Of a stretch of 64,000 nt of DNA, positions 34,305-42,786 are shown piece after piece. The notes under the pieces are model-generated. The model made no database searches and was not told the DNA's origin. It was given only the letters and a program-made list of their open reading frames with translations. This stretch comes from Liquidambar formosana. Its lineage: Eukaryota; Streptophyta; Magnoliopsida; Saxifragales; Altingiaceae. The stretch's first letter is position 1, and the number at the start of each line of letters is the position of its first letter. Position numbers and translations under genes: made by a program. Where the stretch lies: positions 16,851,822 to 16,915,821 of the forward strand of contig CM077827.1 in NCBI GenBank assembly GCA_039720395.1. Direction: 5' to 3'.

Positions 34305-34366
34305 GGCTTGGGTGACCACCAGGCCTCGGGAGGCTAGCTGCCCAGGCCTGGGTGGTTACCCAAGCC
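34305..34366. repeat. Large GC-rich inverted repeat before the antisense ORF
   Basis: The arms GGCTTGGGTGACCACC-AGGCCT (from 34305) and AGGCCTGGGTGGTTACCCAAGCC (to 34366) pair with one mismatch and one bulge around a short middle containing GCTAGC. The structure is GC-rich in an AT-rich region. It ends 85 bp before a TATA box and about 140 bp before the ATG at 34508, so it may be part of that ORF's promoter. Confidence 0.8.
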
Positions 34367-34450
34367 CGAAGCGGAAATCCCACTTTGAATAGGAAACTTC
34401 CTATTCTGATGGGTTTTTTCCTATTTGAACTTGGATTTGTGACCTTTTCC

Positions 34451-34460
34451 CTATAAAAAC
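34451..34460 (+). promoter_or_regulatory. TATA box for the antisense ORF
   Basis: CTATAAAAAC at 34451-34460 predicts a transcription start near 34483, leaving a leader of about 25 bases with no ATG before the ORF start at 34508. It is on the plus strand, opposite to gag-pol. The element's own LTR promoters point the other way, so the ORF would need this promoter or a neighbouring one. Confidence 0.6.
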
Positions 34461-34507
34461 ACATCCAAGAGGTTCCTAAACCTACTTGTATTCATTCATT
34501 AGAAATT

Positions 34508-35797
34508 ATGGAGGCTCTAGACAAATTTTTAGGAGGGTTTTTGAGAGTTATGAGTGCTGAAGCAAAATCTGAGTTCAAGTGCTTTGGCTTGGATCCATTG
34601 CTCTCCTTGAGGCATGTGAGGCTTGAAACGAACCTCTTGACTGCTGCTACATATTTTTGGGATCCTCAAGTTCATGTGTTCCGCTTCAACTATGAAGAAT
34701 TGTGCCCAACCATGGAGGAATTCTGTGCATTGTATGGAGTTTCAACGGTAGGTCCTTTCATTCTCCCTACTCCTCGCCCAAGCTTTCTTACTTCTTTCTC
34801 CAATCTACTTGGGATTCACTCACAATATGCCTCTACGTTTGTAAAGGACCATATGGTAGACTTGATGAAATTGGCAACCTCTTTTTTAGCTTGTGATAGT
34901 AAAGGTATTCTGAATTTTACCTTTCCTATTAAGCATGCTCTTGCCTTTTGCCTCATTGGTCGTTTTCTTATTTCCACTGGTACTCCACATGTTCCCATTC
35001 AAATCTGTGACTTGATTCCTCTCCTTGCCAAGGGCCATAACTTGATTCCCATGGTGCTAGCTGAAACCCTGAATGGTTTGGATAAAACTCATGAGGACCC
35101 AAAGGTTCCTTTAGGAGGTAGCCCCATTCTACTGCAGATGTGGTTGCTTGAAAGACTGAATTTCTTGTCACCAGTTGCCATTACACCATACAAGCCCCAG
35201 CATTACTGCCTTCGCCGCATTGAACTACCTGGGCAATTTTCATTGAGAGATTGGCTAAGTTACTTCCAAACCCTTTCTTGGAGGAGTGTCAAGTGGTTTG
35301 TATTCATATGGGGCTGCAGTGACCAGGTGCTTCTGCGGACTTCTGGATGCGCCATGGTGAGACTCATAGGACTGAGGTCTACTTCCTTCTATTGGCCTTC
35401 AAGGGTTCTGCGTCAGATGGGCGCCATACAAACCATACCCACTTCCTTGAAAGGTGACTATCCTGTGGTGCCCGCGGGTCTTTCTGTAGTGACTTGGGCG
35501 AAGGACCGATGGCCTAGCAAGTTGATACTAACCCAAGTTACGAATACTGATGGTCCGTATATGATGAGCCCCGAGTATAAGGAATGGTTGAAAAGCAATT
35601 TAGGTAAGAGAGAGACTACTCGAAGAGAAAGGATTTTTGGACTTATCAAGAACAACGAACTTGGACCTTGCAGAGAAGATATTATGGAAGCAGTGACAGC
35701 AGCTTATGAACATGACTTGAGGAAGAAAAGAAGACATGAAAGAGAGAAGAAGAAAGCTGAGGAGCGAGCTGCAAAGAGGCTCAAGAAAATAGAATAG
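34508..35797 (+). CDS. Antisense plant-mobile-domain-like (DUF7745-type) protein of E3
   Basis: An intact 429-residue ORF opposite to gag-pol. Residues about 25-90 contain LRHVRLETNLLTAATYFWDPQVHVFRF, then EELCPTMEEFCALYGVS, the signature of the plant mobile domain / DUF7745 group found in plant genes and in extra ORFs of gypsy elements. The middle (about 100-300) is hydrophobic and globular. The last 50 residues are highly charged (RKKRRHEREKKKAEERAAKRL), a likely coiled coil with a nuclear localisation signal. In Arabidopsis, plant mobile domain proteins MAIN and MAIL1 act in transposon silencing, so an anti-silencing or regulatory role is possible but unproven. The start is the first ATG after a TATA box. 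Unlike the sense genes it has no break. It is not a host gene, as it lies between the E3 integrase and 3' LTR. Confidence 0.85.
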   Translation: MEALDKFLGGFLRVMSAEAKSEFKCFGLDPLLSLRHVRLETNLLTAATYFWDPQVHVFRFNYEELCPTMEEFCALYGVSTVGPFILPTPRPSFLTSFSNLLGIHSQYASTFVKDHMVDLMKLATSFLACDSKGILNFTFPIKHALAFCLIGRFLISTGTPHVPIQICDLIPLLAKGHNLIPMVLAETLNGLDKTHEDPKVPLGGSPILLQMWLLERLNFLSPVAITPYKPQHYCLRRIELPGQFSLRDWLSYFQTLSWRSVKWFVFIWGCSDQVLLRTSGCAMVRLIGLRSTSFYWPSRVLRQMGAIQTIPTSLKGDYPVVPAGLSVVTWAKDRWPSKLILTQVTNTDGPYMMSPEYKEWLKSNLGKRETTRRERIFGLIKNNELGPCREDIMEAVTAAYEHDLRKKRRHEREKKKAEERAAKRLKKIE

Positions 35798-36121
35798 GAT
35801 ATTTATGGCATTTTTACAATTCTTTTACTTAATACCAATGAATTGCTATGTCAATCAATTTTAGTTTTGAATAAATTGCCAATAATAAATCAAATTTGGG
35901 ATTTTCTTGTTTGATTTAGACCGCACCCAAGGTAACTTTATGGGTTGCCTACGTATCTCCATGGTTTTTTTTTTCTTCTTTTTTTTTTTTGTTTTTTTGT
36001 TTTTGTTTTTTTTGTTTTTTTTGTTTTTGTTTTTTTTTTGAATGGAGAATCAGGTCTTACGTAGTTCTCATGCCTTAACTTTTGCCTAGGCCGCCCTTAC
36101 GGGTTTTCAACCTAGCAGGCC
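35798..36121. other. Spacer between convergent ORFs with T-rich tract
   Basis: The 324 bp between the stop of the antisense ORF and the stop of integrase, which converge here. 35965-36039 is almost pure T with isolated G and C (A on the minus strand). It could aid transcript ending for the plus-strand ORF or be a slippage product. The rest (GTTGCCTACGTATCTCC and similar) shows no coding signal. Confidence 0.7.
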
Positions 36122-37876
36122 TCAAACATGATATTTTTTCAATTGGTCCAAATTAGTTGGACGAGCGAACTCAATTCCATCTAAATCCATGAGGCGAACA
36201 GCCCCTGCTGGCAATATCTCTTTGATAATGTATGGCCCACCCCAACTTGGCTTGAATTTTCCCCGCGGATCGAACACTGGAGCTCTGATTTCTTTCAGCA
36301 CTACATCCCCTTTCTTTAGACCTCGATCTTTGACATGCTTGTTGAATGCTCTGGCAACTCTCCGTTGATACCCCTGAACATGATACAGCGCCCTTAAACG
36401 CCTTTCATCCAGCAAAGCTAACTCATCATAGCGGCTCTTAACCCAGTCCACTTCTGTTATCTGGCTCTCCACGGCAACTCTTAGTGAAGGAACTTCCAAT
36501 TCAACTGGCAACACGGCCTCCATTCCATAAACTAGAGAATAAGGGGTAGCCCCTGTTGACGATCTTATTGATGTTCTGTAACCCCATAGAGCCAATGGCA
36601 ACTTCTCATGCCAGTCTGTGTGTGAGTCCGCAGTCTTCTGTAGTATCTTCTTGATGTTCTTGTTAGCTGCTTCCACCGCTCCATTAGTCTGAGGACGGTA
36701 TGGTGACGACAGATGATGGGCTATGCCGTACTTTTGCAAGAGCTCATGGGTTTCTTTTTGAAAGTGCTGGCCATTGTCTGAGATAACTTCATGCGGTACC
36801 CCATATCGATAGATGATGCTGTGCTGTATGAACTGTGCTACCTTCTTGGAATTCAAGGTCTTGAAGGACGCTGCTTCCACCCACTTAGTGAAGTAGTCGA
36901 TGGCAACCAGGATGTATTTATGCCCATTTGACGCCTTTGGCTTGATCTGTCCGATGATATCTATCCCCCATACCGCGAATGGCCATGGTGACGACATACT
37001 TGTTAAAGGCATAGAAGGCAAATGTTGTCCACTGGCGAACAGTTGGCATTTGTGGCACTTCTTGACATGTGCGTGGCAGTCTCTTTCCATGGTAGACCAA
37101 TAATAGCCTAACCTCATGATTTTCTTAGCTAACATATAGCCATTCATATGCGGAGCCCCTGTCCCTTCATGGATTTCTTTAATCAGATGCTCGGCTTCTT
37201 CCTCGGTGACACACAGCAGGTGGATCCCGTCGTATGATCTCCGATATAGCTTTCCTCCACAAAGTACATAGTGACTTGCCAACCGCCTTAGGGTTTTTCT
37301 ATCAATGCGAGATGCTCCTTCTGGGTACTCCCTTTCTTCAATGAACTTCTTTATGTCATGGAACCACGGACGGCCATCATTCACTTCCCCTCCTCGGATT
37401 GCACAATAGTACACAGGCTTGTCTCGGCATTCTATTACCAACGGCTTCACATTTCCCCCTTCAGGTATCTCCACCATGGATGCTAGGGTCGCCAAGGCAT
37501 TGGCGAACTGGTTCTTGTTCCTTGAAAGGTAGTTAAATTCTATCTCTGAGAACTCCTTGGTTAGAGCTTCCAGGTAGGCATGGTAGGGCAGCAGCTTCTC
37601 ATCTCGAGTTTTCCATTCCCCTTTTATCTGACAAATGATTAGCGCCAAGTCCCCGAACACTTCTAATTCTTTGATCCCCAATTCAAGTGCCGCTTCCAAT
37701 GCTAGGATACAGGCCTCATATTCAGCAATGTTGTTGGTGGCTTCGAACCCCAACTTGACCGCCAACGGTGTAAATGCCTCTTCGGGTGAGACCAGCAGGA
37801 CTCCTATCCCATAACCTTTCTTATTGGCTGCCCCATCGAAGTATACTCTCCAAGTTTTTCTACCAATCTCTAGCAC
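36122..37876 (-). CDS. E3 second RNase H (archaeal-type) and integrase
   Basis: A 584-residue ORF. Residues 9-135 are the second RNase H typical of Tat elements: VYFDGAANKKGYG, NIAEYEACILAL and VFGDLALI. The last acidic position reads NQFANALATLAS, where Asp is usual in ADALA, so the catalytic set may be incomplete. Integrase follows: the HHCC zinc part (IHEGTGAPHMNGY, then CHAHVKKCHKCQ), the core with WGIDIIG, VISDNGQHF and NGAVEAANK giving DDE, then a C-terminal region ending FDPRGKFKPSWGGPYIIKEIL and LDGIEFARPTNLDQLKKYHV. It would remove RNA primers and insert element DNA. It is in frame with the upstream RNase H ORF but separated by a TAA at 37892. Confidence 0.93.
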   Translation of the reverse strand: MLEIGRKTWRVYFDGAANKKGYGIGVLLVSPEEAFTPLAVKLGFEATNNIAEYEACILALEAALELGIKELEVFGDLALIICQIKGEWKTRDEKLLPYHAYLEALTKEFSEIEFNYLSRNKNQFANALATLASMVEIPEGGNVKPLVIECRDKPVYYCAIRGGEVNDGRPWFHDIKKFIEEREYPEGASRIDRKTLRRLASHYVLCGGKLYRRSYDGIHLLCVTEEEAEHLIKEIHEGTGAPHMNGYMLAKKIMRLGYYWSTMERDCHAHVKKCHKCQLFASGQHLPSMPLTSMSSPWPFAVWGIDIIGQIKPKASNGHKYILVAIDYFTKWVEAASFKTLNSKKVAQFIQHSIIYRYGVPHEVISDNGQHFQKETHELLQKYGIAHHLSSPYRPQTNGAVEAANKNIKKILQKTADSHTDWHEKLPLALWGYRTSIRSSTGATPYSLVYGMEAVLPVELEVPSLRVAVESQITEVDWVKSRYDELALLDERRLRALYHVQGYQRRVARAFNKHVKDRGLKKGDVVLKEIRAPVFDPRGKFKPSWGGPYIIKEILPAGAVRLMDLDGIEFARPTNLDQLKKYHV

Positions 37877-37891
37877 GTCCTCATCTGGGAA

Positions 37892-38551
37892 TTAATCGTT
37901 GAACGGAGCGGATGATGACACCGGACAGCTGGCTAGGTAGTCTGCGATGACGCTTCCCTTGATAGACTTCTGATTCACGTACTTGATGTCGAATTCATTG
38001 AGGAGCATTGACCATCGAGCAGTTCTGAATGACAATACTGGCCTTTCTACCAGGTACTTCAACGGGTCCATGCGACTTATTAAGAACACTTCGAAGGACA
38101 TCATGTAGTGCCAGAGTTTCTGCGTCGCCCATACTAGTGCCACACAAGCCTTTTCAATTGCATTGTACTTCACTTCATAGTCTGTCATTTTCTTGCTTAA
38201 GTAATAAATGGCATTTTCCTTTGTAGACCCTTCAAGATATTGAGCTAACATAGCTCCCGTCGCGGTTTCGGTGACCGTTAAGTATAACAAAAGTGGCGCG
38301 CCTTGCCGTGGGGGAACTAAGATTGGAGGATTGCTCAAGTATCTCTTAATGGTCTCAAAGGCCTCTTGGCATTCTTCGTTCCATACTTTTGGCACACCTT
38401 TCTTAAGCAATTTGAAGATTGGTTCGCAAACCATGGTCAAGTTGGCAATGAATCGGCTTATGTATTGAACTCTTCCCAGAAAACCCCGGATCTGCTTCTC
38501 AGTGCTAGGCGGCTCCATCTCCACAATAGATTTTATCTTCCCTGGGTCCAC
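37892..38551 (-). CDS. E3 first RNase H (gypsy-type) with RT connection
   Basis: A 219-residue continuation of RT in the same frame: EKQIRGFLGRVQYISRFIANL (thumb), then LTVTETATGAMLAQYLE, IYYLSKKMTDYEVKYNAIEKACVALVWA, YLVERPVLSFRTARWSMLL and IKGSVIADYLAS, the gypsy RNase H. It is separated from RT by a TAG at 38564 (LGFMIT-stop-RGIEVDP; a CAG to TAG change is likely) and from the second RNase H by a TAA. Domain identity is clear; it is one polyprotein broken by two stops. Confidence 0.9.
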   Translation of the reverse strand: MDPGKIKSIVEMEPPSTEKQIRGFLGRVQYISRFIANLTMVCEPIFKLLKKGVPKVWNEECQEAFETIKRYLSNPPILVPPRQGAPLLLYLTVTETATGAMLAQYLEGSTKENAIYYLSKKMTDYEVKYNAIEKACVALVWATQKLWHYMMSFEVFLISRMDPLKYLVERPVLSFRTARWSMLLNEFDIKYVNQKSIKGSVIADYLASCPVSSSAPFND

Positions 38552-38563
38552 TTCGATACCTCT

Positions 38564-39481
38564 CTAAGTGATCATAAACCCTAATAACTTGCCTGCAGTG
38601 ACACCAAAAGCGCACTTCTGTGGGTTGAGACGGAGATTGTACTTTTTTGCTCGCTCTAAGAATTTCTCTAGTGCCTTGAAATGCCCTTCTCTATCCACGG
38701 ACTTTACGATCATATCATCGACATAAACCTCGACTTCCTTATGGATCATATCATGCAATAGGGTCGTAGCTGCTCTTTGGTAAGTAGCCCCAGCGTTTCT
38801 TAAGCCAAAAGGCATTACCTTGTAACAGTACGTTCCCCATTGCGTGATAAAGGCTGTTTTCTCCATGTCTTGAGGCGCCATCTTTATCTGGTTATACCCG
38901 GAGAATCCGTCCATGAAGGAGAGGAGTGCATGTCCCACTGTACTATCCACCAACACGTCGATATGGGGTAAAAGAAAGTCATCCTTAGGGCTCGCGGCGT
39001 TGAGATCTCGGAAATCGACACACATCCTCACTTTCCCATCTTTTTTAAGCACAGGCACTATATTCGACAACCACTCGGGGTACTCCACAACTTGAAGGAA
39101 ACCCGCGTCTAGTTGTTTAGTTACCTCTTCTTTTACTTTTAGGGCCCATTCTGGTTTTAATCTTCTGAGTTTCTGCTTTACCGGCTTCTTTAGGGAATTG
39201 GTGGGGATATAGTGTTGCACAATATCGGGGTCAATGCCAGGCATGTCTTCATAAGACCATGCAAAAGCCATAATGTTGGCTTTCAAGAGAGAGATCATCT
39301 TTTCTTTTTCAACGGGGGAGAGGGTTTTCCCAATTTTAACTATTCTTGGCAATTCATTCGTCCCTAAGTTGATTGATTCCAATTCATCCATATTAGGTTC
39401 GGTGACGCCCCTTTTCCTTTGCTCAACGAGCTCCGGGGTGACATCGTTCCTAGGATCTATATCCATGCCATAAATATCCAT
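38564..39481 (-). CDS. E3 reverse transcriptase
   Basis: 305 residues starting MDIYGMDIDPRNDV. The palm and fingers show KQKLRRLKPEWALKVKEEV, WLSNIVPVLKKDGKVRMCVDFRDLN, FMDGFSGYNQIKMAPQDMEKTAF, YCYKVMPFGLRNAGATYQRA and the catalytic YVDDMIVKS, then LRLNPQKCAFGVTAGKLLGFMI. It makes cDNA from element RNA in the particle. The ATG at 39481 follows an intron-like acceptor. It ends at a premature TAG. Confidence 0.93.
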   Translation of the reverse strand: MDIYGMDIDPRNDVTPELVEQRKRGVTEPNMDELESINLGTNELPRIVKIGKTLSPVEKEKMISLLKANIMAFAWSYEDMPGIDPDIVQHYIPTNSLKKPVKQKLRRLKPEWALKVKEEVTKQLDAGFLQVVEYPEWLSNIVPVLKKDGKVRMCVDFRDLNAASPKDDFLLPHIDVLVDSTVGHALLSFMDGFSGYNQIKMAPQDMEKTAFITQWGTYCYKVMPFGLRNAGATYQRAATTLLHDMIHKEVEVYVDDMIVKSVDREGHFKALEKFLERAKKYNLRLNPQKCAFGVTAGKLLGFMIT

Positions 39482-39670
39482 AGAGGAGAGAAAAGAGACA
39501 CTGCATATATAGAGAAAGAAAGCACACTTTATTGACTAGGAATAATGGGAATGACACACAAAAGAAAGAAGGAAAACAAACAAATCTGTATCAATACTAT
39601 GACTCCACAAAGTGAGTAAAGTAGATACATCTTATTGAATTAGAGAAATATTACTAAACTAAGACACCTA
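39482..39670 (-). other. Intron-like spacer between protease and RT
   Basis: Non-coding between two blocks in the same frame. On the minus strand it ends with a pyrimidine-rich stretch and TATATATGCAG (to 39501), a good 3' splice site, 20 bases before the RT ATG. A GT at 39667-39666 could be a donor but lies after stop codons, so the donor is unclear. Ogre-type elements are known to have a spliced intron between protease and RT. E1 has a matching acceptor (TTTTCTCGCAG at 57568) at the same place. Confidence 0.5.
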
Positions 39671-39985
39671 CTAGCTGCTATCAGGTAGGCCAAGGTCTTC
39701 TTCTTCATGGATCTCCGCAATGACACCACATTCAAGGTACCAATTCAGGAATGGCACGGTAGCATGGCTAATGGATGAACCCTGGAGTTCTTCAATGGTC
39801 GAGTCTTCCACGGTGAGGATCATGTCTTGGAACATTTCAGTCATAGCCCCCGCATCAAGGTTCTCTGCCCAGTCTTCCTCTTTCAAGCTTCTATATAGAT
39901 CTTGGATAGAGTGGTACCAACGTGTCAAACTTTGAGGATTCGGCCCTTCTGTGAAGTATCTATCACCAAAACTTTTATCTACCAC
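39671..39985 (-). CDS. E3 linker between protease and RT
   Basis: A 104-residue piece continuing the polyprotein after a frame change near 39985: SFGDRYFTEGPNPQSLTRWYHSIQDL, then EEDWAENLDAGAMTEMFQDMILTVED, an acidic linker. E1 carries the counterpart EEEDWADSMDLEVMGRLFSECVLAIED at about 57226-57306. It has no known enzyme function. The frame equals that of RT, which supports joining the two by splicing or recoding. Confidence 0.7.
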   Translation of the reverse strand: MVDKSFGDRYFTEGPNPQSLTRWYHSIQDLYRSLKEEDWAENLDAGAMTEMFQDMILTVEDSTIEELQGSSISHATVPFLNWYLECGVIAEIHEEEDLGLPDSS

Positions 39986-41958
39986 GGCTGGGTCGGAACT
40001 TGGATAAAAAGTATAGGGATGTACTGCTTTATAGAAGAGTAATGGCGTGATGATTCATTCAGCTCTTTCTCAATGCATTGGACATAATCAAACCCAGATA
40101 GCGGTATCGCTGCTGATTCAGGTTGTATCTCACATATAGGCACACCTGCGAGTTTCAATTCATAGTCCCCTTGAAGCGTTACTATGGCTCCTTCATATGG
40201 AAACTTCACCTTTTGATGGAGTGAAGATGGCACAGCCCCAGCGGGATGGATCCAAGGTCGGCCCAACAGCAAGTTGAAACATGACGGCACATCTAACACT
40301 TGGAATTCCACCCTAAATTCAGTGGGTCCCATGATAAGAGGCAAAGTAACCACCCCTATTACTTCTCGGCGGGTGTTGTCATAAGCTCTTACGGTCTGCC
40401 CAGATGGCGTGAAATCAGTGGGTCCCAAACCCAAAACAGTGGCAATTCGGAGAGGACATACATTCAGTGCGGACCCATTGTCGATAAGAACGGTGGGAAC
40501 CCTTTTCCCCATAGTGTCAACGGTCACATAGAGAGCTTGAGAATGGCTCGGCCCGCTTTTAGGTAGGTCTACATCGGTGAACACGATGGTTGAGTTCTTG
40601 GGAGTTGGATTCACCAAATGTACCAATCCCTCGGGGGATGTGTCAACAGGCACTTGTATCTGATTCAACAGTTTCAACACGGTCTGTCTGTGCTTATGCG
40701 AGGCCATGAGCAAGCCCCAAATAGTGATGTTGGCATTGGTCTTCTTCAGTTGCCTAAGCACTTCATCCTCTTCTTCTTGCAAGCTAGGGCGCCTCTGCCC
40801 TTCCAAATCTTCCAATGGATTTTCAGACTCTAGGTGGGGAGGCTTGAAATGACGACCCCCTCTGGTTATATGGTCCAACTCATCATCGCTAGCCCATATG
40901 TCATGGACTTCCTCGGAGTCATTCGTTAAGTCATCCCATTCTATCATGTCAATGCTCTCCATCTCTGTCGGCAAGTCATCCCAACCTGAAGGGACTATCG
41001 GCTCATCTGATATCGGACTTGGGCTTGAGTACAGCACATAGTAATCATATTTCCCCGACGCTTCACCTAATAGGCCAACCTGAGGATCCCCTGCTTCATA
41101 TCTTTCTTTCAGCTCTTGTTGGATAGATTTCTTTGGCAACAACAAAACCTTTTGGTCAATGAGGTCTTGGATGATCTTCTTTAGTATAGAACAAGCCTCG
41201 GTGTCATGGCCGGGTGCACGATGGTATTGGCAATATTGGTGAGGGGTTGATGGTCTTGGCTTTGGTGGAAGTGGCATGATAAGGCTGTTATTGCGGCAAA
41301 TGGTGAAGAGACGGGTTAAGGTCATGGGGAGCGGAGTGTATTGTCTTATGGGATGGCGAGGGCGAGAGGATTCAACCCCAATGGCATTTATGGTGTTAGG
41401 TGGGGGTGTGTTGTTGTGTGATGGGAGAGGATTACGGGTGACATTTGGACGGGTTGGTGGTGAAATGACTTGCTTGTCAATGAGGTCTTGGACTTGGTGG
41501 CGAAGGCGAATACAGCGATTGGTGGCATAGCCTTTGGATTGATGGTACTTGCAGTACTCATTCTCATTGTAGCTCTTGGGTAAGGGATTTGGTGGAGGTC
41601 TTGGGTCGAGTGGCTTCAATAGGTCACGACTTATGAGCTTTTCAAGGACTCTTTCGAGTGGCATGAATAGGTCAGTGAATTGGCGAGGTGGGTTGACATC
41701 ATTGAGAGAAAAGGGTTGGATTGGTTGAGTTATGGTGTTGACCTCGGCATTGTTCTTCCCAGTAAAGTTTGTCTTACGACTCCTCACTTCCTCAGTCTTG
41801 ATTGTCCCATCATTGATAGCATCTTCAACCTGCTTGCCAGCCCCAATGAGAGCTTTGAAATTTGGGAAATAGTGGGCAAATAGGTGCTTGTGATACACGG
41901 GCAGCAGGTTCTTAACCACTAACTGAATTTGGTCCTCCTCATTCGGCCTATCCGTCAT
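39979..41958 (-). CDS. E3 gag C-terminal part and aspartic protease
   Basis: 659 residues continuing gag after an in-frame TGA. Two CH-HC zinc-finger-like motifs (CKYHQSKGYATNRC and CQYHRAPGHDTEAC) lie near residues 130-145 and 245-260, each followed by a QDLID-type helix. A proline-rich and then acidic spacer follows. The protease lies at about 440-580 with GKRVPTVLIDNGSALNVCPL (active-site DNG), VRAYDNTRREVIG and FNLLLGRPWIHPAGAVPSSLHQKVKF. It would process the polyprotein. It ends near 39979 where a frame change occurs. Confidence 0.9.
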   Translation of the reverse strand: MTDRPNEEDQIQLVVKNLLPVYHKHLFAHYFPNFKALIGAGKQVEDAINDGTIKTEEVRSRKTNFTGKNNAEVNTITQPIQPFSLNDVNPPRQFTDLFMPLERVLEKLISRDLLKPLDPRPPPNPLPKSYNENEYCKYHQSKGYATNRCIRLRHQVQDLIDKQVISPPTRPNVTRNPLPSHNNTPPPNTINAIGVESSRPRHPIRQYTPLPMTLTRLFTICRNNSLIMPLPPKPRPSTPHQYCQYHRAPGHDTEACSILKKIIQDLIDQKVLLLPKKSIQQELKERYEAGDPQVGLLGEASGKYDYYVLYSSPSPISDEPIVPSGWDDLPTEMESIDMIEWDDLTNDSEEVHDIWASDDELDHITRGGRHFKPPHLESENPLEDLEGQRRPSLQEEEDEVLRQLKKTNANITIWGLLMASHKHRQTVLKLLNQIQVPVDTSPEGLVHLVNPTPKNSTIVFTDVDLPKSGPSHSQALYVTVDTMGKRVPTVLIDNGSALNVCPLRIATVLGLGPTDFTPSGQTVRAYDNTRREVIGVVTLPLIMGPTEFRVEFQVLDVPSCFNLLLGRPWIHPAGAVPSSLHQKVKFPYEGAIVTLQGDYELKLAGVPICEIQPESAAIPLSGFDYVQCIEKELNESSRHYSSIKQYIPILFIQVPTQPW

Positions 41959-41976
41959 TCTCGACGCCTTTTGTCT

Positions 41977-42786
41977 TCACCTTGTAATGTAAGCGGAGAA
42001 AGTTTCATGAGCCCCTTGCTTGGTAGTTTCTAGGTCCCTTCGAGTAACGTCCACCTCTGTGTTATACTTGTAGTGCTCTGAAAACTCATTGCATATGTCT
42101 TCCCAAGTCCAGGTTCTATTCTCATCCAAGGATAAGAACCGTTTCAAAGCAGAAGTGGCCAAGGTTTCATGGAACATTTGAGCTAAAAGCTCGTCAGTAG
42201 CCCCTCGAGGGTGCATAGCTCGCACGTACATCTTCAAATGAGTCTTAGGGCAACCCGTCCCATCGAACTTTTCTAACTCCGGCATCTTGAATTGTAGTGG
42301 AATACGAGCCGTTGGAAACAGGGATAGAGTCCGCACATCGACCATGTCATCAGCCCTGCGAATCCCTTTTATAGTTCTCTCCAATGCTTCTACCTTGCTA
42401 GCTAACACGGAATCACTGCTAGAACCTTTCCCCTTGGCTTCCCCTTCTAGGTTGGTGACCTCAGGTTTCGAGCTACTTTCCCCCCTTGTCTTGGTGTTCT
42501 CATTGGATTGAGGTCCCTCTTCGGTGCCAGCCCCATGAGGTATACCCGAGGAATGGGCCTTAGAGCCATTTTGTTCAAGATCCGCCATCTTCTGTTGGTT
42601 CTCTTGAGCCATTTTCAATGCGGTATCGGATGTCTCGGCGGTATGGTCAAGCTTGGCCATGATGGCTTTCAGGCAAGCCTCAAAGTCAAAGTGCCCCTCA
42701 CTAGTTCTTTCGTCGGCCATGTCTGTCTGATGGGTAGACTCAACACTCACTAGACGCCCTTGTGGATTGCGGATCCAAGCCAGCAC
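41977..42786 (-). CDS. E3 gag N-terminal part and capsid core
   Basis: 269 residues. The likely true start is MADERTSEG (near 42720). A helical N-terminus (ACLKAIMAKLDHTAETSDTALKMAQ) is followed by a low-complexity charged linker and then the gag core FKMPELEKFDGTGCPKTHLKMYVRAM, FHETLATSALKRFLSLDENRTW and YNTEVDVTRRDLETTKQ. It ends at TGA after SAYITR, in frame with the next ORF, where the family has Trp (TGG to TGA). It would form the particle shell. Confidence 0.9.
   Translation of the reverse strand: MLAWIRNPQGRLVSVESTHQTDMADERTSEGHFDFEACLKAIMAKLDHTAETSDTALKMAQENQQKMADLEQNGSKAHSSGIPHGAGTEEGPQSNENTKTRGESSSKPEVTNLEGEAKGKGSSSDSVLASKVEALERTIKGIRRADDMVDVRTLSLFPTARIPLQFKMPELEKFDGTGCPKTHLKMYVRAMHPRGATDELLAQMFHETLATSALKRFLSLDENRTWTWEDICNEFSEHYKYNTEVDVTRRDLETTKQGAHETFSAYITR

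Noticed and set aside
34508..35797. Plant-mobile-domain-like ORF as an ordinary host gene
   Set aside because: It lies between the E3 integrase and 3' LTR, in the place where Tat elements carry antisense ORFs, so it belongs to the element.
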